A DNA stretch of 22,517 nucleotides from Candidatus Staskawiczbacteria bacterium (GTDB lineage: Bacteria; Patescibacteriota; Minisyncoccia; Minisyncoccales; Staskawiczbacteraceae): NCBI GenBank assembly GCA_903850725.1, contig CAINMG010000159.1, forward strand, positions 1-22,517. Reading direction: 5' to 3'. Shown here one piece after another: positions 4,753 through 12,221 of the stretch. Both the position numbers and the translations under genes were made by a program. Each line of letters begins with the position of its first letter. Position 1 is the first letter of the stretch. The notes below the pieces were generated by a model that had not been told where the DNA came from, ran no database searches, and saw only the letters and a list, made by a program, of their open reading frames with translations.

Positions 4753-6057
4753 TTAGTCAATTAACTTTAATTGAGAATTTTCAGGCACATGTAGTTCTAA
4801 TCTATTTATTGCCCTTTGCAACAACTTAGCTCCCAATTCAGATTGTTTTTGTCCGTCATGGCTTGCGTCTTTAAGCAATTCTAATAAAACTGATTTTTTA
4901 TTTTCTACTAAGTCATTGAGTTTTGCAAACAAATTTGCATAATATTCAACAGCTTTTTTAAATTTGTCACCCAAATCTTGCGGTAAAGAAACAAGTTCAA
5001 AAGAATTTTCTTCTGAGAAAGTTCCTTTTGCTTTATACACCTCATCTTTTAGCTCACCTTTTATTCCCATGCAATTGTGCTGATGCGTAAAATAATCGTC
5101 AATTATGGCATCAATTTCACTTTTTATGGCCAGTGCGCTTTCCCTTCCAAAAATTCCAGATATCCTATCAATAAATTTATCAATTTTACTTTGTTTTTTT
5201 GTAATATTTTCAAGCTCATGAGTTAGATCAAATATCAAGCCATAAAATTCCTTTAAAAGAACACTTGATTGCTCTGGACTAAAAATTCTGTCTGCTTGCC
5301 AAAGAACTTTGGCCTCATAAGGTGTAACAGGAACTTCCTCGTATGTTAATTTAGCCAAAGCAAAATCCCTTACATTATCAGAAAATACACCCAATCCTTC
5401 TCGCGATAAAGTTAGCATATCACTTACCACGGGCCTCACATTAAACTGACCTCTTTTGGTTTTATTATTTCCCAAGGATTCATGATAGCCAGCTCTTGCA
5501 ATAAGTTCCCACCTATATCTAGCACTTGACTCAAGCTTTCCTAAAGCTTCCTGCATTTCTTCTGAATAATTAAAAACTGGCAATTCTTTACTCTTCTCTA
5601 CCTCATCTAAAAGCAATTCAATAGAATAATCAGAAATTTTTTCTAAAGTTTCTTGGATTAGTCCTCCAGTTGTTATAATATTTACAATGCCTTCATTTGG
5701 ATCAATTTCAATAGCACGCACAGTTCCAAGGTTTAATGATCGCAAACCACATTCAAGAGCTTGCGGAATCCATGCATACTTTTTCCCCGATTCAGACTGT
5801 AAAAAAAGTTCCCTAATTTTAAACATAATCTCTTGATTTCTTCTTTCTTCTGGAATATTTGATAATTCTTCTAACGATTCACCTGATATTGCTATAGCAA
5901 ACTTACCAACAAATTGATTTACGCTTTCTGGAGTGTTTTTCAAAACACTTGAATCTTGAGCTTTTATTAGCTCATTTGACTGCTCTATGCTAGGTTCCGG
6001 TTGATCTTGAGGAATTAAATCAATTTCATTATTTAAAAAATTATTTTTCTTTTCCAT
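4753..6057 (-). CDS. Hypothetical 434-aa helical protein
   Basis: Not recognised. Acidic and largely helical by composition, without TM segments, signal peptide or Cys motifs (only two scattered Cys). Residues 1-45 are polar and probably disordered (NNEIDLIPQDQPEPSIEQ). A middle stretch, about 80-150, contains WIPQALECGLRSLNLGTVRAIEID; residues about 270-420 are rich in Leu/Lys/Glu heptad-like runs (LTHELENITKKQSKIDKFID) suggesting helical bundles. It stands between Cys-rich genes B and A and has the same palindrome plus AAAAATTT leader as both, so it is probably expressed with them and may be a partner. No enzyme motif is seen. Confidence 0.75.
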   Translation of the reverse strand: MEKKNNFLNNEIDLIPQDQPEPSIEQSNELIKAQDSSVLKNTPESVNQFVGKFAIAISGESLEELSNIPEERRNQEIMFKIRELFLQSESGKKYAWIPQALECGLRSLNLGTVRAIEIDPNEGIVNIITTGGLIQETLEKISDYSIELLLDEVEKSKELPVFNYSEEMQEALGKLESSARYRWELIARAGYHESLGNNKTKRGQFNVRPVVSDMLTLSREGLGVFSDNVRDFALAKLTYEEVPVTPYEAKVLWQADRIFSPEQSSVLLKEFYGLIFDLTHELENITKKQSKIDKFIDRISGIFGRESALAIKSEIDAIIDDYFTHQHNCMGIKGELKDEVYKAKGTFSEENSFELVSLPQDLGDKFKKAVEYYANLFAKLNDLVENKKSVLLELLKDASHDGQKQSELGAKLLQRAINRLELHVPENSQLKLID

Positions 6058-6065
6058 AAATTTTT

Positions 6066-6085
6066 ATCCTAACATATGTTAAGAT
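6066..6085. promoter_or_regulatory. Shared 20-bp palindrome upstream of 434-aa gene
   Basis: atcctaacat / atgttaagat, one mismatched pair in ten. The 8-nt spacer to the ATG is identical to that of genes A and B, although the coding sequences are unrelated, which argues for a selected regulatory site. Confidence 0.75.
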
Positions 6086-6128
6086 GATATTTTAATATTT
6101 GTTATTCTAAGAATTTTTAGAATAGCTC

Positions 6129-6150
6129 TAGGTTGCCCTAGGGCAACCTA
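6129..6150. repeat. Perfect 22-bp palindrome after gene B
   Basis: Half-site TAGGTTGCCCT followed by its exact reverse complement, two bases past the gene B stop. An AT-rich hairpin (tattctaa / ttagaata, 6103-6124) lies just beside it. No T-run follows on either strand, so it is more like a dispersed palindromic repeat than a terminator. Confidence 0.7.
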
Positions 6151-6152
6151 AA

Positions 6153-7898
6153 TTATGCTACTTCGTTATTGTAACAACTTTCGCAATAAACTATTTCAGG
6201 TCTCTCTGGAGCATAAGATGTTTCAATATCACTTTGGCATTTAGCACATTTTCTGTTCCATAATTTCATAGATCTTTGATTTTTAGTGCGTCTTACATGT
6301 CTACAATTGTGACACAATCTGGGCATCGGAATATTATTAGCTCTATAAAAATCAAGTTCTTGTTTTGTGATTTTAAATGCCGTTGTACACCTACAAGAAC
6401 ATTGACCTTTATGCGCACATTCGATTAACTCATTTAAAATTTCATTTTTCAAGTCTTTAATATGATCTGGAATTTTTTCTGTTTCTAAAGTTACCTTGTA
6501 GTTTTTTTCTTCTGGATCTTCCCACACATAACCCTCGGTAAGAGCCTCATCTTTTGTCATTGGAAAATAACTAAAAGCAAGGGTGTCATTGTAAGGGAAA
6601 AATAAAATTTCTGCAGGAAAAAACTCTCCGTATTTAAAAATTCTTTGCTTTTTATCTATATATGGCATTTCATTCATATGCTCGATAATTTTTGGAACAA
6701 GGGCTTCGTATTCTTCTTTAGTATATTGCTTATTTAAAATGCAATACTGCTTTTTTTGAAGGCCTACACATCCAAACAAATTTGAAGAACCAGAACATTG
6801 CATGCAATAAGTGCAATCACGAGCATTACGATATGTTCTGTAACTAAATTTAACCCTTGACGAATCTTCTCCTGAACTTGATGTTTCATATATAAGTTCT
6901 GCATTTTGCCCCCAAAGTGAAAAATCCATGCAGTCCTTACTTGAAGGCGTCATCAAGTGTTGAACATATTTGCAATCTTCCCCATTCTGTACGTAGTATG
7001 AACTACGAACATTTTTAGAATTATTTATATATTCACCTGAAACATTAAAATTGTGCTTACCTTGCACACAGCGAACAATGCTTTTAGAAAGAAACTCTTC
7101 TGCCTTTGTAGAAAAATTTTCCAAATTTTTAAAAGAAGCAAAATCAAACTCTAGAAATTTTTTTTGATATTCTTCTTTAGTATAGGATTGATTAAAAATA
7201 TGATATTGCTTATTACGCAAATTAACACAACCTACGCAATTCATGCATCCTTGCATATTTTTCGAAAACCAAACATCAACACAATCCTCGCAATCTGACG
7301 AGAAAAATGCTTTGCTTACTTTAATAAGTCCAAATGACTCATAGCACCCCTCAGATGATTCTGCCCTAGTAACGTCTATAGAATTTCTAGATTTGTTGAT
7401 CCATGAACTATACATGCAATATTCATTATTTGTTGATACAAATACTAAATAACAATTTTTTAAATTATTCGAACCAGCACAATAATCACTATTTACAAGA
7501 TTCCAAGCTGTCTGACCGGGCTGAGGAACCTTAAAAGTTAATTCTTTGAGCTGTTCAAAAAATGTTTTTGTAAAGTCATATCCTTGTCCATATTCTACTG
7601 CGTCCCATTTGTCCGACCACCATATATCTCTTTCATAAACTTTGTAAGGAGAATTTTTTGAGAATATAGAAAAAATATTTTCTCCACTCCAATCACATTT
7701 TCTTTTATACATTACACGAAAATCTCTAGCAGCAAATCTCCTCATAGCCCTGCACTCTGGGCACCAGGTGGGAGCAGGTACTTTTCCGCCCAAGGCGGAT
7801 CCGCCTAGGGCGGACATTTTTTCATAAAAATCAAAATCCTCTGAATCAATTACAAAGTCCTTTTTGCAGTTTTGACAATTTTTTGTTTGGCTTTCCAT
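6153..7898 (-). CDS. Cys-rich zinc-ribbon protein, paralog B
   Basis: 581 aa, same architecture as paralog A: N-terminal zinc site C8-C11 with C46-C49; block VYERDIWWSDKWDAVEYGQGYD; Cys-stepped centre with YHIFNQSYTKEEY near residue 228 and YCILNKQYTKEEY near 383; C-terminal zinc sites (CSCRC, LCHNC, KCAKCQSD, CESC). It contains the same 10-residue SALGGSALGG insertion as A (29-38) but not the THSTSLVQA one. 93 bp of DNA at 7749-7841 are identical to 4508-4600 in A, much closer than the rest of the genes, so gene conversion or a fairly recent shared origin of this end is likely. No TM segment; presumably cytoplasmic. Preceded by a perfect palindrome (7907-7926). Function unknown. Confidence 0.85.
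   Translation of the reverse strand: MESQTKNCQNCKKDFVIDSEDFDFYEKMSALGGSALGGKVPAPTWCPECRAMRRFAARDFRVMYKRKCDWSGENIFSIFSKNSPYKVYERDIWWSDKWDAVEYGQGYDFTKTFFEQLKELTFKVPQPGQTAWNLVNSDYCAGSNNLKNCYLVFVSTNNEYCMYSSWINKSRNSIDVTRAESSEGCYESFGLIKVSKAFFSSDCEDCVDVWFSKNMQGCMNCVGCVNLRNKQYHIFNQSYTKEEYQKKFLEFDFASFKNLENFSTKAEEFLSKSIVRCVQGKHNFNVSGEYINNSKNVRSSYYVQNGEDCKYVQHLMTPSSKDCMDFSLWGQNAELIYETSSSGEDSSRVKFSYRTYRNARDCTYCMQCSGSSNLFGCVGLQKKQYCILNKQYTKEEYEALVPKIIEHMNEMPYIDKKQRIFKYGEFFPAEILFFPYNDTLAFSYFPMTKDEALTEGYVWEDPEEKNYKVTLETEKIPDHIKDLKNEILNELIECAHKGQCSCRCTTAFKITKQELDFYRANNIPMPRLCHNCRHVRRTKNQRSMKLWNRKCAKCQSDIETSYAPERPEIVYCESCYNNEVA
7785..7814. repeat. Double TCCGCC-GGCGGA hairpin repeat in gene B
   Basis: Identical 30 bp to 4544-4573, at the same codon position, encoding SALGGSALGG. 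Presence at one site in both paralogs means a single insertion before duplication or later copying by gene conversion. Confidence 0.9.
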
Positions 7899-7906
7899 AA
7901 ATTTTT

Positions 7907-7926
7907 ATGTTAACCATGGTTAACAT
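7907..7926. promoter_or_regulatory. Shared 20-bp perfect palindrome upstream of gene B
   Basis: Half-site ATGTTAACCA followed by its exact reverse complement; the best of the three copies. Spacer to the ATG is again AAAAATTT. The central four to six bases differ from the other two copies (CCATGG versus CATATG/CATATA), while the outer TTAA..TTAA is kept, as in dimeric operator sites. Confidence 0.8.
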
Positions 7927-7942
7927 GATTATTTTATCTTTT

Positions 7943-9604
7943 TTATGCTACGTTTTGTTGATAACATTCCAAGCACGCGATTTTGGCAAATCCTAATTCT
8001 GGGTTGTAATAATGTTCAATATCTTTATTACAAAAACAACAATTTCCTTTTTGCAAAGTCACCATCATAGAAAATGGTTTAAAGCGTTCAAGCATACGCC
8101 AATCAAAATGCCTGCCCGGCAATGGTATCCCATGTTCACGATAAAACGCTAATTCATCTTTAGTTATATTATAACTCAATTTTGTTTCAGGGCACAAAAT
8201 ACGTTGCTTTGTAATTTCATCCTGCACTTGGTCAATGCTGTCTGGCAAATCATTAGCTGAAATAATATTTTCATAATGTGGCTCGGCCGACTCGTCCCAT
8301 TTAAATCCAAAGCTAATCGCCTTTTCTTTTGTCATAAGAAACATCATATTAGCTAAAGATAAATTGTATCCACAATAAGCTGAAGATAAAGGCCAAAACT
8401 TACCCCATTCTCCCCTATTCTTCATATCTATTTTAATCCTTTCCAGTAAACTTTCATATTCTTCTTTGGTATATTGTTTATTTAAAATACAATATTTTTT
8501 CTTGCGCAAACCCACACAACCAAAACAATATTCACATTCCTCGCAATTATCTAAATAAGCAGAATATCTACATGAAGTAGTATAAAGAGTGCAAATATTA
8601 CCATAACCGCTAGCTTGATCAGAAGAGGTAATTGCACATTTCTCAGCCTTGAAAATTCCAACAGAATCAATGCAATCCTTTCCCATTCCACGAAAACAAT
8701 ATCTACAATTCTCTGCCTCTTCAATAAAATAACACTTATAACAATTTTTTACATTAGTCAGAATATTCCCTTCCGAATTATTGCTTTGAATATTATAACT
8801 CAAACGATGCACTGCATCTTGTTTAATGTGATTCAAAAATTCTTCTTTAAATTCCTCAATAGCTTCTCGTGAATTTAAATTGTATTCTTCTAACTTATTT
8901 TCATATTCTTCTTTAGAATATTGCTGGTTTAAAATACAATATTTTTGATTTCTTAAATTCCAACACATAAAACAGTTCTGGCAGTTTCTGCAATCATACA
9001 AAAATAAACTATCCATACAATCGCGAGAATTAAAAGAATATTTTAAATTATAACTTTTAAAACAATATAAACAATCATAGGAACGATCCAAATCCCAACA
9101 CATAGCAAGATCCAAAGAATTCTTACAACTAACAACGCGATAACTATAACTTATTGTATCAAGCCAGGCAGCTGATCTTGTAAGGTAAACATCCTTTGAC
9201 TCCCACACATCATCTGTCCAATCGCAATTTATATTTTTGTTTCCCACATTGTGTGGATGAGGTACTTTTGATTGTAATTCAACAAGCTGGTCCATAAATG
9301 GGCGCGAAGCATCATAGTCTTTACCATAAGTAAGAGGATCCCATGCATCAGACACAAATTCAGCTCGTTCATAAATAGGAAAAGGGGCCGACTCGGGAAT
9401 AACTGTAATAATTGTTTTACCACTTAATGCAGATTTTGTAATTCTAAATCTTCCATTTACCCAAAAAGCCAAAAGATATTTAAACCTACATTCTGGGCAC
9501 ATTGTGGGCATTGGTAAATCCATTTTCTCGTAAAATGGAATATCATCTGCCAAAATAGCAAAATCATTTTTACACTTTTCACAAACTTTATTTTGTGTTT
9601 CCAT
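7943..9604 (-). CDS. Cys-rich zinc-ribbon protein, paralog C (divergent)
   Basis: 553 aa. N-terminal zinc site C8-C11 with C36-C39 (CEKC..CPEC) and no repeat insertion. Centre with YCILNQQYSKEEY near residue 218 and YCILNKQYTKEEY near 368, and many CxxC steps (CRNCQNCFMC, CEECEYCFGC). The C-terminal half is reduced: where A, B and D have a CPLC/CHNC/CFWC knuckle after PLPR, C has PLPGRHFDWRM, so that zinc site is lost; the last site is kept as CCFCNKD with CLEC. It therefore may have a changed partner or role. It lacks the palindrome of A and B; upstream lies an AT-rich leader and the terminator of the foreign membrane gene, so it needs its own promoter. Function unknown. Confidence 0.85.
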   Translation of the reverse strand: METQNKVCEKCKNDFAILADDIPFYEKMDLPMPTMCPECRFKYLLAFWVNGRFRITKSALSGKTIITVIPESAPFPIYERAEFVSDAWDPLTYGKDYDASRPFMDQLVELQSKVPHPHNVGNKNINCDWTDDVWESKDVYLTRSAAWLDTISYSYRVVSCKNSLDLAMCWDLDRSYDCLYCFKSYNLKYSFNSRDCMDSLFLYDCRNCQNCFMCWNLRNQKYCILNQQYSKEEYENKLEEYNLNSREAIEEFKEEFLNHIKQDAVHRLSYNIQSNNSEGNILTNVKNCYKCYFIEEAENCRYCFRGMGKDCIDSVGIFKAEKCAITSSDQASGYGNICTLYTTSCRYSAYLDNCEECEYCFGCVGLRKKKYCILNKQYTKEEYESLLERIKIDMKNRGEWGKFWPLSSAYCGYNLSLANMMFLMTKEKAISFGFKWDESAEPHYENIISANDLPDSIDQVQDEITKQRILCPETKLSYNITKDELAFYREHGIPLPGRHFDWRMLERFKPFSMMVTLQKGNCCFCNKDIEHYYNPELGFAKIACLECYQQNVA

Positions 9605-9663
9605 AATATTTTATTTAATTTTATAGTTTAATACTACCAAAAAGTCTTAACAATTAAAAGACC

Positions 9664-9698
9664 AAACAAAAAAAACCCTCACTGCGAAGCGAGGGTTG
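9664..9698 (-). terminator. Rho-independent terminator of the membrane gene
   Basis: On the minus strand AACCCTCGC, loop TTCGCA, GTGAGGGTT (9 bp with one G-U), then seven T. The upstream arm includes the last codons and the TGA stop of the membrane gene, so stop and terminator overlap. Confidence 0.9.
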
Positions 9699-10287
9699 CC
9701 CTACGAACCTTGTATTGGTAATAGAGCATGATCGAGGTTGTCAGGATGCCGAAGAACAACGATCGGCAGGCATAAGTTGCCGACAACGCGTTACCGTCGT
9801 ACAAAGCAGGGTACAACGCTACCGCAGAGGTAAAGATCTGTGACAGATACGCAAAGTACGAATCGATCTTTTTCTTCTCTACGTACATTCGGTGGTACAT
9901 AGGAATGTATGCTACGCTCATAAGGACCTGCGTCAACAAATGCGTGCACCACGCACTTCTAACGATCATCCCAAGCACAACGATCAGGCCTGCGGCAATC
10001 AGGTACCACTTCTCAAATGCCTCAAAGCGCGCTTTTTGTTCAGCGCGCATGATTATGGCAAATAGAACGCCGGAAACGTAAAAAACATCTACGACATTCA
10101 AAATGCCAGACTTCCAATCCTTGTTTTCGGCCATAAGGTAAGCACCGAGGCTCACCAAGCACGCAACAAGAAAAATAAGCCACATCGAAAAAGTAGCCAC
10201 GGCCTTACGCTGCCAAATCCGTCGAGCGTACAAAAAACCAAAAACCACAGAACTCAAGCCCGTAATCATAACGCAAAAGTCCTTCAC
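9679..10287 (-). CDS. High-GC integral membrane protein, about 7 TM, foreign-looking
   Basis: 202 aa, family not identified. Seven hydrophobic segments are visible (around residues 6-20, 33-53, 62-80, 93-110, 115-130, 143-160 and 170-190), with W/Y-rich turns such as FSMWLIF and AYIPMYHRMYVEKKK. The size and layout recall PQ-loop/SemiSWEET-like carriers, but no PQ motif is seen, so this is only a possibility. Coding DNA is about 50% G+C against about 30% around it. It starts with GTG, has a good Shine-Dalgarno (GAGGAG, 6 nt spacing), a TTGACA promoter and a strong terminator that overlaps its stop. None of its neighbours has this set, so it looks like a self-contained cassette acquired by transfer. 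Confidence 0.75.
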   Translation of the reverse strand: MKDFCVMITGLSSVVFGFLYARRIWQRKAVATFSMWLIFLVACLVSLGAYLMAENKDWKSGILNVVDVFYVSGVLFAIIMRAEQKARFEAFEKWYLIAAGLIVVLGMIVRSAWCTHLLTQVLMSVAYIPMYHRMYVEKKKIDSYFAYLSQIFTSAVALYPALYDGNALSATYACRSLFFGILTTSIMLYYQYKVRRATLASQ

Positions 10288-10293
10288 GATTTG

Positions 10294-10299
10294 CTCCTC
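10294..10299 (-). promoter_or_regulatory. Shine-Dalgarno site deciding the GTG start
   Basis: GAGGAG on the minus strand, 6 nt before GTG at 10287. It is the only convincing Shine-Dalgarno site I found in the window. Confidence 0.8.
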
Positions 10300-10334
10300 G
10301 TGTTGAATATTTCAGAAATTAAGAACTAAGCATA

Positions 10335-10363
10335 ACTTTACACGTAAATTATAATTATGTCAA
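10335..10363 (-). promoter_or_regulatory. Promoter of the high-GC membrane gene
   Basis: Perfect -35 TTGACA (10363-10358), 17-nt spacer, TAAAGT (10340-10335); leader of about 40 nt. Confidence 0.7.
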
Positions 10364-10374
10364 GCAAATATAAC

Positions 10375-10400
10375 ACAAAAAAGACGCGAGCGCGTCTTTA
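10375..10400 (-). terminator. Rho-independent terminator after ATPase 2
   Basis: On the minus strand AAAGACGC, loop GCTC, GCGTCTTT followed by further T: an 8-bp GC-containing stem and a T-run. It separates the second ATPase from the membrane cassette. Confidence 0.85.
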
Positions 10401-10505
10401 AATTCTTTAAATTATTTTTTTATATTTTATGGGCATACAGACATGCTATTCCAAGTTTTTTTGGAATAGTTTTTAAATTGTTATGTACTAAAAATAACTA
10501 CCACT

Positions 10506-10547
10506 GGATTGCCACGCCCCTCGACAAACTCGTGGCTCGCAATGACA
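10506..10547. repeat. TCATTGCGAG..GTGGCAATCC-type dispersed repeat
   Basis: On the minus strand the element runs from TGTCATTGCGAGCCACG to GGGCGTGGCAATCC. CCACG pairs with CGTGG and ATTG with CAAT, enclosing a GTCGAGG core related to the GTCGAA repeats. Sequences of this form recur in many bacterial genomes (from memory). It lies 6 nt past the ATPase 2 stop, in the 265-bp gap that otherwise contains the terminator, an AT-rich hairpin (10446-10469) and the cassette promoter. Confidence 0.7.
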
Positions 10548-10552
10548 CTACG

Positions 10553-12064
10553 TTAAATTAATGGTTCTTCTGGTTTCGACTCGACAGAACTTTGTGTGGA
10601 GACGGGTTTTTCTTCATTTACCGCGCTGGAATCTTCGGAAGAAGTTGGCCCCTTCCCTTTGCCTTCAATAATGGATTTTTCGTGCGAACTTCGCATAATT
10701 TTAGACTCTTCTTTTTGCATAAGTTCTTGTGCAGCTTCTGCAGAAACAGCATATTTTTCACGCGACATAGCAATAATTTCTTCTCTAAAAGACTCATGTG
10801 CTGGTGGCATAACTTTAAGAGTTTGAGCAGAAAAAGGATCATAAGCTTCCCCATCAATAGTTTCTTTTATATAAAAATTTTGCACTCCCAAATTTACCAT
10901 ATCTTTGGCTCCAAACACTGGCGCCATTTCTGGCTCCAGCTTAACTGCATCTTCACCACCCACGCGAAATACAATAATAGTTCCCGTATTACCTAAAACT
11001 GCTTGCTGAACTTTGGGTAAAAGCTGACCCATGTACTGGTGAGCCACAGTAAGACACATTCCATACTTTCTAGCTTCAGACAAAATATTTTCAAAAGTTT
11101 CAGTCATTAAGTTATGAAACTCATCAACATACAAATAATAATCTGTTCTATCTTTCTCTGGTATAGATTGGCGAGCCATACCAGCTTGTTTCAACTTAGT
11201 AATAAACATTGAACCAAAAAAGCTAGAGTTTTCTTCGCCAAGCTTACCTTTGGACAAGTTAATTAAAATAATTTTCTTTTCATTCATCATTTTTTCCAAA
11301 TCAATCTTATTTTCTTCCTGGCCGAAAATTCCACGAAGCATTGGATCTGACAAAAACTGAGCAAGTTTATTTACAAGTGGGATAATAGCCTCGGTATCAT
11401 ATTTTTCTGACCAATCAGCAAACTCAATAGCCCAAAATCTTTTTACCATATCATCTTGAATATATTCCACCACCAGCTGACGATAATTTCTGTCTGTAAG
11501 CATTGAAATCATTCCACGCATAGTGCCGTGCGGATAATCTAAAAGTGCTAAACATGTAAAACGAAATACGTGCTCAAGTCTTGGTGTCCAGTTAGCACCA
11601 AATTGCTTTTCTAAAACTTCAATTAACCCTTGAGTTAATTGGTGTTTAAAATTAACATCAATATTTGCCAAGGGATTAAAAGAAATAGGATATTTAGAAT
11701 CAGATGGATCAATAAGCACCACGTCTTTGATTCTGTTTTCTGGAATAAAGTGTAAAATTTCCTCTATCACATCTCCATGTGGATCAATAAAACAAATACC
11801 ATGTCCGTAACCAATATCTTGCCTAACAAAAAGTTCCAAGAGCTTGGACTTACCTACTCCGGATTTCCCAACAATATACATGTGCCTACGCCTGTCCACA
11901 CGCTTTACGCCAAAAATATATTTTTGCTCTTGCAAAGCTGCCTCGTAATTGGTTTTACCAATAAACGAGCAATCTTCGGGATTGACCTGCCCATAAATAG
12001 GAAGCTCTGGTGGCGGTGGTGCTAATTTAAATCTACGGATTCTATTGTTTTTAATTTCTGCCAT
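10553..12064 (-). CDS. VirD4/HerA-like ATPase 2
   Basis: 503 aa P-loop ATPase of the FtsK-HerA superfamily, closest in look to the type IV coupling protein (TraG/VirD4)-like pumps of CPR genomes. Walker A is GKSGVGKS (residues 66-73), followed by CFIDPHGDVIEEIL; Walker B is YLYVDEFHNL near residue 314; SEARKYGMCLTVAHQY is the typical sensor-like helix after it. No TM segment, so any membrane link must come from a partner. Residues 440-503 are polar and low-complexity. It lacks the zinc ribbon and long tail of the paralog at 13920-16124. It follows Cys-rich D after a terminator, with a TAGGGTT-repeat leader just upstream, and is followed by its own terminator, so it is a single-gene unit. Substrate (DNA or protein) is unknown. 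Confidence 0.88.
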   Translation of the reverse strand: MAEIKNNRIRRFKLAPPPPELPIYGQVNPEDCSFIGKTNYEAALQEQKYIFGVKRVDRRRHMYIVGKSGVGKSKLLELFVRQDIGYGHGICFIDPHGDVIEEILHFIPENRIKDVVLIDPSDSKYPISFNPLANIDVNFKHQLTQGLIEVLEKQFGANWTPRLEHVFRFTCLALLDYPHGTMRGMISMLTDRNYRQLVVEYIQDDMVKRFWAIEFADWSEKYDTEAIIPLVNKLAQFLSDPMLRGIFGQEENKIDLEKMMNEKKIILINLSKGKLGEENSSFFGSMFITKLKQAGMARQSIPEKDRTDYYLYVDEFHNLMTETFENILSEARKYGMCLTVAHQYMGQLLPKVQQAVLGNTGTIIVFRVGGEDAVKLEPEMAPVFGAKDMVNLGVQNFYIKETIDGEAYDPFSAQTLKVMPPAHESFREEIIAMSREKYAVSAEAAQELMQKEESKIMRSSHEKSIIEGKGKGPTSSEDSSAVNEEKPVSTQSSVESKPEEPLI

Positions 12065-12076
12065 TTTATTAAGGTC

Positions 12077-12100
12077 TAGGGTATAGGGTTTAGGGTTTAG
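12077..12100. repeat. Telomere-like TAGGGTW heptamer repeat
   Basis: Three consecutive heptamers TAGGGTA, TAGGGTT, TAGGGTT and a trailing TAG, 12 nt upstream of the ATPase 2 start codon. On the transcribed strand it would be a C-rich leader (CTAAACCC units). Confidence 0.85.
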
Positions 12101-12179
12101 TCACTTACTATCCCCAAAACATTAAACTCTTACAAATTTTTAATTATTTAATTTAGATAATTATTTTTTTATATTATCA

Positions 12180-12214
12180 CAAAAAGCTCCTATATTCTAG
12201 CGCATTAGGAACTT
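12180..12214 (-). terminator. Rho-independent terminator after Cys-rich D
   Basis: On the minus strand AAGTTCCTA pairs with TAGGAGCTT (9 bp, one G-U) across a 13-nt loop, then TTTTT. It begins 7 nt past the stop of gene D and closes the ATPase 1 - gene D unit. Confidence 0.7.
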
Positions 12215-12221
12215 TTTCTAT

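Noticed and set aside
10446..10469. Plus-strand terminator (CTATTCCAA / TTGGAATAG followed by T)
   Set aside because: No plus-strand gene is present upstream; kept only as an AT-rich hairpin in the gap.
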